From positions 21,945 to 85,944 of the forward strand of contig JAEETM010000003.1 in assembly GCA_016290335.1 (NCBI GenBank): a stretch of DNA of 64,000 nt, read 5' to 3'. Below are positions 60,255 through 64,000 of the stretch, piece by piece. The translations under genes and the position numbers were made by a program. How positions within the stretch are numbered: position 1 is the stretch's first letter; each line of letters opens with the position of its first letter. Source of the stretch: Treponema sp. (GTDB lineage Bacteria; Spirochaetota; Spirochaetia; Treponematales; Treponemataceae). The notes below the pieces were generated by a model that saw only the letters and a list, made by a program, of their open reading frames with translations, made no database searches and was not told where the DNA came from.

Positions 60255-61097
60255 ATGGAACGCGGAAATATTGATGTAAACAAACCTGTAGAAAATCCAA
60301 AACTGATTGAATTTTTAGACAAAAGAAATCAGATATCTCCACAGGATGAAGGTTGGGATTCTCTTATGAATAATATTCTTCAGTACATAGCTGAAGAAGG
60401 AACTTTTCTTGCAGTAACGCATTTTGATAAAAGTAATATCCATAACAATGGAGACGGTACTTCCACAATACAAAAAGATACAGTTATTCAGTTTGAATCT
60501 CTTTCAACCAATGATGGAAAAACTTATTTTCCATTTTATACTGATTGGAAAAATCTTAGAGATAATCCAAATCACAGTATTGGTGAAATTGAAACAATGA
60601 TTTTAACATTTGAGGATGTTTATACATTTTCAAAGAAAAATACTGGAGCAGTATTAAACCCTTTCAGCCATAATTTACTTTTAGAAAACTCTCTTTTAGA
60701 AAATATGAAGAAAGTTCTTGATGAACGAAATAACAGCCATAGATCTCAAATTGAAATTAAACAAGACACTAAAGTAATGCTTGGTGAGCCAAAAGATTAT
60801 CCGATTACTATGGTTGAAGCAATTAAGAATTATGCAAAAACAAACGATAATATCAAAAAAATTTTTCTTAAGTTGATGCTTATGGAAGGAAAACAAAGTT
60901 TCCTTTTAATTGTTGATTTTAAAGGTGATAGAAATATAATTTTTGATCAACTTTTTCAGGTTGCCCAGCAGTATATTCCTAAAGAAATGTTTCTTTATGT
61001 AATTCCATATTCCGAAGAGTTTGGAAAAAATGCAGCAGATAATAAGCCTTTTTATGAATTGAAAAAAACTGGTTTCTTGGGATTATTTAAGAAATAA
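60255..61097 (+). CDS. Cassette 4: SseB-family protein
   Basis: 280 residues, cytoplasmic, with AAGGAG before the ATG. The N-terminal SseB domain has 'VENPKLIEFLDK', a 'FPFYTDWKNLRD' turn and 'KNTGAVLNPFSHNLLLEN'; the C-terminal SseB domain has 'MLGEPKDYPITMVEAIKNY', 'FLLIVDFKGDRNIIFDQLF' and 'DNKPFYELKK'. Enhanced-serine-sensitivity proteins occur widely, some beside type VII secretion or immunity genes, but their biochemistry is unsettled. The only cassette here with a recognised family and the only cytosolic one. Confidence 0.85.
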   Translation: MERGNIDVNKPVENPKLIEFLDKRNQISPQDEGWDSLMNNILQYIAEEGTFLAVTHFDKSNIHNNGDGTSTIQKDTVIQFESLSTNDGKTYFPFYTDWKNLRDNPNHSIGEIETMILTFEDVYTFSKKNTGAVLNPFSHNLLLENSLLENMKKVLDERNNSHRSQIEIKQDTKVMLGEPKDYPITMVEAIKNYAKTNDNIKKIFLKLMLMEGKQSFLLIVDFKGDRNIIFDQLFQVAQQYIPKEMFLYVIPYSEEFGKNAADNKPFYELKKTGFLGLFKK

Positions 61098-61152
61098 TTC
61101 TGAAAAATTGATGTTGTTATAGTAATTGTAATGCCCTAAAGGTTTTAAAAAG

Positions 61153-61213
61153 CATAACAAAGGTTCGTAGCCGACAGCGGGTCAAGCCCGCTGCGGTACA
61201 ACCAGTTGTTATG
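61153..61213 (+). other. attC site 4
   Basis: 61 bp; tip CAGCGGG-TCAAG-CCCGCTG. Confidence 0.93.
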
Positions 61214-61217
61214 TGGA

Positions 61218-61233
61218 CGCCCGCACTGGGGCG
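61218..61233 (+). promoter_or_regulatory. Cassette 5 start hairpin
   Basis: CGCCC-GCACTG-GGGCG, five bases after GTTATG's position frame; the loop keeps CACTG. Confidence 0.7.
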
Positions 61234-61250
61234 CTGTTAGTAGGAAAAAA

Positions 61251-62093
61251 ATGGAAGATTTTATTGGTTATACAATTAAAGAAAAATTCGATTTTTTATT
61301 ATCAATAACTTTGATGCCGGCTATATGTTTGATAGCATTAATCTTAAAATTCTTTCCTAAAGCTATACCTCTATTTCTTTTATTTACAACAATTTTTTAT
61401 GTTAAAGAAAAAAGATTTGTTTGGAATACATATAAAATCGAAAACAATTCCTTAATTGTTAGAAAGATTACTAAAACACAAACTTTCAATTTTGATATGT
61501 TAGAAAAAGTATTAGTAAAAAAACAAGTGTTTTCTTTTATATTTCCAAGTGAAACAGTTTCAATTCATGTTGATAAAAAAACAACGGAAATAATTGAATA
61601 CTTTTATAAAAATTATATTGAAGCAATTTATAAAAAAAAGTTTTCAGAACTTGATGAATCAAAACGATTAATTAATATTGATGAATCAGCTACAAAAAAA
61701 CATAAAAGACAAGGCTTAATCATCATATTTTTAATTTCAGTATTATGCAGTATTGATCTAATTATAGAACGAACTAATGATTTAGCAATTTATATTTTTC
61801 TGGCAATTTCAGTTTTTTGTTCTGTAATGAGTTTTGTGGCATTTCTATTGTCTTTTACAAAGAAAAAATATTCTTCTCTTGAACAAGAATATATTGATAA
61901 AAATGGGTTTCATCTTCTGAATCAATTTATACCATTTTCTGAGATTGAAGAAATGGTTAGAATAATAAAAAAATGGGGTATAATAAAATTAAAAATAAAA
62001 ACTAAAAATACAGAGGAATATGAAATATCTACGTTTGGCTTTGACGGTGACATTTTATATGAAATGTATTTACAGAAAAAAATAAACACATAA
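61251..62093 (+). CDS. Cassette 5: membrane protein, function unknown
   Basis: 280 residues from the ATG at 61251, after TAGGA; an ORF start at 61206 lies in attC. Four membrane segments in two pairs (about 15-57 and 160-210) with PH-like soluble parts ('WNTYKIENNSLIVRKITKTQ', 'HLLNQFIPFSEIEEMVRI') between and after them, so perhaps a duplicated two-helix plus bPH unit. The stop codon TAA is formed by the first bases of attC 5 (CATAAC), so gene and attC overlap by five bases. Confidence 0.72.
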   Translation: MEDFIGYTIKEKFDFLLSITLMPAICLIALILKFFPKAIPLFLLFTTIFYVKEKRFVWNTYKIENNSLIVRKITKTQTFNFDMLEKVLVKKQVFSFIFPSETVSIHVDKKTTEIIEYFYKNYIEAIYKKKFSELDESKRLINIDESATKKHKRQGLIIIFLISVLCSIDLIIERTNDLAIYIFLAISVFCSVMSFVAFLLSFTKKKYSSLEQEYIDKNGFHLLNQFIPFSEIEEMVRIIKKWGIIKLKIKTKNTEEYEISTFGFDGDILYEMYLQKKINT

Positions 62094-62149
62094 CAAAGGT
62101 TCGTAGCCGACAGGCAGTCAAGCTGCCTGCGGTACAACCAGTTGTTATG
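62089..62149 (+). other. attC site 5
   Basis: 61 bp; tip CAGGCAG-TCAAG-CTGCCTG. Overlaps the stop codon of the preceding gene. Confidence 0.93.
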
Positions 62150-62153
62150 CTGA

Positions 62154-62169
62154 CACCCGCATTGGGGTG
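62154..62169 (+). promoter_or_regulatory. Cassette 6 start hairpin
   Basis: CACCC-GCATTG-GGGTG; the loop is GCATTG where the others have CACT. Confidence 0.68.
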
Positions 62170-62183
62170 CTTAAGAGAAAAAA

Positions 62184-63011
62184 ATGAAAAAAAAGTATTT
62201 ATTAATAGTGATTTTTTCTTCACTTCTTTTTATGAATTGTAAACAGAACAGAGATCAATTATTTGAAAAAATGATTAATTCTGCATCAAAAAGAAAAGAA
62301 AAAGTCTACCTATCATTTACTGATGTAAATCATAAATCAGGAAATAAATATTATGATTATATAATCAATTCAAAAGGAATTAATCTTGATTATTACTATA
62401 AATGGGCACTTACAAATCAAGAAACAAATTTTGTATTTGAATTAATGAACTGTGAATTAACAACTGGTGATTTGGCTTTAAGTATATTGTGGGATAGATT
62501 TAAATTTAATGATGAAAATATTGAAGAATTATTTCCTGTAGAAATTGTTAGCGAATATAGAAAAAGCGGAAGTTCTACTTTATATAAATGGATTCAAGAA
62601 GACTTAAATCATAGAATTTATATAACAAATAAAACTATGGAAATTATCTTACAAAAAGAAGGCATTAATCATGAGATAAATATAAATGAAATCAAACAAA
62701 ATATTTTGAAAAATTATGTAAAAGGAAAAGATTACATAATAACTTGTGAGTTTCTACGATATGGACCTACAATTGCAGGCATAGCATGGCCTAAGTATTA
62801 TTTGTGGGTAAACATTTTCAATCCAGAATCTTATCAACTTATTGTAAATGGAGCGATAAGAGTAGCGTTGATTGAGGATGAAGAAGAAACACAAGAACTT
62901 GATATAACGGATTTTATCATATTTGATAAACAAAATATTGCAGAATTTGAAAAAGTATTTCCGCATGCCGTTGTAGAAAGAATTGCATACCGAAATGATA
63001 TAAAATATTAG
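62184..63011 (+). CDS. Cassette 6: lipoprotein, function unknown
   Basis: 275 residues. Lipoprotein signal peptide ending in LFMNC (Cys about 19). The mature part is mixed alpha/beta with 'NKYYDYIINSKGINLDYYYK' and 'GPTIAGIAWPKYYLWVNIFN'; no known domain. GAGA is the only purine stretch before the ATG. The TAG stop ends one base before attC 6, so the cassette has no 3' untranslated space. Confidence 0.78.
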   Translation: MKKKYLLIVIFSSLLFMNCKQNRDQLFEKMINSASKRKEKVYLSFTDVNHKSGNKYYDYIINSKGINLDYYYKWALTNQETNFVFELMNCELTTGDLALSILWDRFKFNDENIEELFPVEIVSEYRKSGSSTLYKWIQEDLNHRIYITNKTMEIILQKEGINHEININEIKQNILKNYVKGKDYIITCEFLRYGPTIAGIAWPKYYLWVNIFNPESYQLIVNGAIRVALIEDEEETQELDITDFIIFDKQNIAEFEKVFPHAVVERIAYRNDIKY

Positions 63012-63072
63012 CATAACAAAGGTTCGTAGCCGACAGGCAGTCAAGCTGCCTGCGGTACAACCAGTTGTTATG
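63012..63072 (+). other. attC site 6
   Basis: 61 bp; tip CAGGCAG-TCAAG-CTGCCTG. Confidence 0.93.
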
Positions 63073-63076
63073 ACGA

Positions 63077-63092
63077 CAGGCACACTGGCCTG
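63077..63092 (+). promoter_or_regulatory. Cassette 7 start hairpin
   Basis: CAGGC-ACACTG-GCCTG followed by CCCTTTTTTT; hairpin plus T run, terminator-like. Confidence 0.7.
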
Positions 63093-63113
63093 CCCTTTTT
63101 TAAAGGAAGAAAA

Positions 63114-63773
63114 ATGAAAAAAAGTATTTCAGTTTTATTTCTTTTTATATTTTCAATATTATCATGGATAATTTGGATAATCGAAGTAAATCCATTTATT
63201 ACAAACACTTGGGATTGGATAGATGAAAAAAGAATAACATTTGTTATTACCCCTATTTTGTTTTTACTTTGGGCTTATTTTTCTCGGCTAATTACAAGAA
63301 TTCCAAGAATTATTATTAATTTAATTATATTTTATATATTTTTTGAAATTTTATTATGTCTGATTATGATTGCACATATAGCAGGGCCAAGTGGAGTATT
63401 AATTATATTTTCGCCCCTTAGATTTTTGCTTTACAAACCTATTTCGCTTATACTTATTTCTCTGTTTTCATTTGGTTTTAATTTTTGTTCATTTAAATTA
63501 AATAAAATACAGCTTTCGCGAAAAGAATTGGTAATTCTTTATTTTTCTTTTTTTTCTGTTCCACTTTTTATGTTTCTGATAAGTTGTATTTTTAATTTAA
63601 TAAAAGCTAATGATTGGATTATTGGCTTTTTTGGTTTTAATAATATGGATTCAATATTGTGGTTTAAATCTGGTATAATAATTCCAATTTCCTTTATATA
63701 TGAAGGAATAATTCTATTAAGGAAAAAGAATATTTCAGAAAGCAAGTCAAGCTTGCTTTCTGAAATGAAATAG
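63114..63773 (+). CDS. Cassette 7: membrane protein, function unknown
   Basis: 219 residues, AAAGGAAG before the ATG. Five membrane segments (about 5-24, 40-58, 65-95, 100-128, 140-165, with a possible sixth at 185-205). No recognised motif. The last dozen codons (ending SSLLSEMK) are encoded by the first stem-loop of the shared 3' module, so the reading frame runs into a sequence that is non-coding in cassette 1. Confidence 0.72.
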   Translation: MKKSISVLFLFIFSILSWIIWIIEVNPFITNTWDWIDEKRITFVITPILFLLWAYFSRLITRIPRIIINLIIFYIFFEILLCLIMIAHIAGPSGVLIIFSPLRFLLYKPISLILISLFSFGFNFCSFKLNKIQLSRKELVILYFSFFSVPLFMFLISCIFNLIKANDWIIGFFGFNNMDSILWFKSGIIIPISFIYEGIILLRKKNISESKSSLLSEMK

Positions 63774-63926
63774 AACTTTAGGGATTGCGCAAGGAAGCAG
63801 TAGTACGCGGCTTTACGCCGCTTAGGAAAAGTTTAATAATAGAAGCATACGCTTCTAATGGTTGTACAGAATTTTCTTAAAGAAAAAAAAATAAGAAAGC
63901 TAATTTTGTATAAGAAATATTTTTGT
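63732..63926 (+). ncRNA. Structured 3' module, copy 3 (cassette 7)
   Basis: 15-bp stem ATTTCAGAAAGCAAG / CTTGCTTTCTGAAAT with TCAAG loop (63732-63766), then the GCGGC-TTTAC-GCCGC hairpin, GAAGC-ATAC-GCTTC and ACAGAATT..AATTTTGT. Against copy 1 the fifth pair of the first stem is C-G instead of A-T. Confidence 0.6.
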
Positions 63927-63987
63927 CATAACAAAGGTTCGTAGCCGACAGCGGGTCAAGCCCGCTGCGGTACAACCAGTTGTTATG
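63927..63987 (+). other. attC site 7, with the start of cassette 8
   Basis: 61 bp; tip CAGCGGG-TCAAG-CCCGCTG. The next bases (TGGATTGCCCACT, to the window end) equal the beginning of cassette 3, including the left arm and loop of its start hairpin. Confidence 0.92.
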
Positions 63988-64000
63988 TGGATTGCCCACT

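Larger units (their letters stand above)
56404..64000 (+). mobile_element. Chromosomal integron with reversed integrase, attI and seven complete cassettes
   Basis: The region holds an integron integrase (56404-57708), an attI region ending in GTTATGG at 57954, and cassettes delimited by attC sites at 58646, 59547, 60148, 61153, 62089, 63012 and 63927. All cassette genes and all attC sites point the same way as intI. In most integrons intI diverges from the array; the same-direction layout is known for Treponema denticola and a few planctomycetes. The recombination point is taken between G and T of GTTATG. Cassette limits on that basis: 57955-58701, 58702-59602, 59603-60205, 60206-61208, 61209-62144, 62145-63067, 63068-63982, and an eighth starting at 63983. 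The array continues past the right edge. Cassettes are clearly more A/T-rich than intI. Confidence 0.93.

Noticed and set aside
58644..63087. Antisense reading frames across attC sites sharing a TGCTAG.LTACRLRTFVM translation
   Set aside because: The shared peptide is only the translation of the repeated attC sequence.
58646..63987. Regularly spaced near-identical repeats considered as a CRISPR array
   Set aside because: Spacing is 600-1000 bp with genes between, and each repeat has the attC end motifs and bulged stem; no cas genes.

Overview
The window (about 40% G+C, no rRNA or tRNA seen) looks like chromosome of a host-associated Treponema. The evidence is a periplasmic-flagellum FlaB flagellin, two chemoreceptors with very similar signalling domains, many lipoproteins with loose spirochaete-type lipoboxes, Treponema-style large repeat-containing surface proteins, a three-subunit [FeFe]-hydrogenase of the electron-bifurcating type and a GH9 cellulase-family enzyme. 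A gut or rumen treponeme fits best; the species cannot be fixed from sequence alone.

Layout. 1-5.2 kb (minus): an operon of an ABC-transporter ATPase, a membrane protein with a PH-like tail and a bacterial alpha-2-macroglobulin that runs off the left edge. 5.5-8.4 kb (minus): two SDR-type oxidoreductases and an iron-dependent alcohol dehydrogenase. 8.7-13.4 kb (plus): two large lipoproteins. 13.5-16.8 kb: flaB with a sigma-28-like promoter, then a chemoreceptor. 16.8-21 kb (minus): hydABC. 21-24.6 kb: an iron/B12-type permease and binding protein downstream of pyrE, divergent from a stand-alone MetH-activation-like protein. 24.6-28.1 kb (minus): yhbY-like, HD phosphohydrolase, nth, metK. 28.4-47.1 kb (plus): a glycogen-binding-like small protein, an NlpC/P60 relative that has lost its catalytic residues, a lipoprotein, a GH9 enzyme without a signal peptide, a 2027-residue Ig-like surface protein, a DUF4015 glycosidase-like protein, mnmE, a response regulator with a hybrid histidine kinase, and a hydroxyacid dehydrogenase. 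47.2-56 kb: a second chemoreceptor, a ferredoxin-tailed aldo/keto reductase, a HTH-superoxide reductase fusion, small metabolic genes and two gene remnants.

56.4-64 kb is the most interesting part: a chromosomal integron. An IntI-type tyrosine recombinase reads in the SAME direction as the cassettes (the reversed arrangement known from Treponema denticola), followed by an attI region and seven complete cassettes, each closed by an attC site of 61-63 bp; an eighth begins at the right edge. Six of seven cargo proteins carry a signal peptide, lipobox or membrane segments; the seventh is SseB-like. Beyond the attC sites, every cassette starts with a second small hairpin placed a few bases after the recombination point. 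Its stem differs between cassettes but keeps pairing, with a conserved CACT/CATT in or beside the loop. Three cassettes also share a structured module of about 165-195 bp between the gene and attC, with compensatory base changes. I do not know of a description of either element.

Other recurring signals are promoters whose -10 box lies only 6-9 bases before the start codon (probable leaderless mRNAs), REP-like palindromes with a TCAAG loop identical to that of the attC tips, and long nested hairpins between operons.
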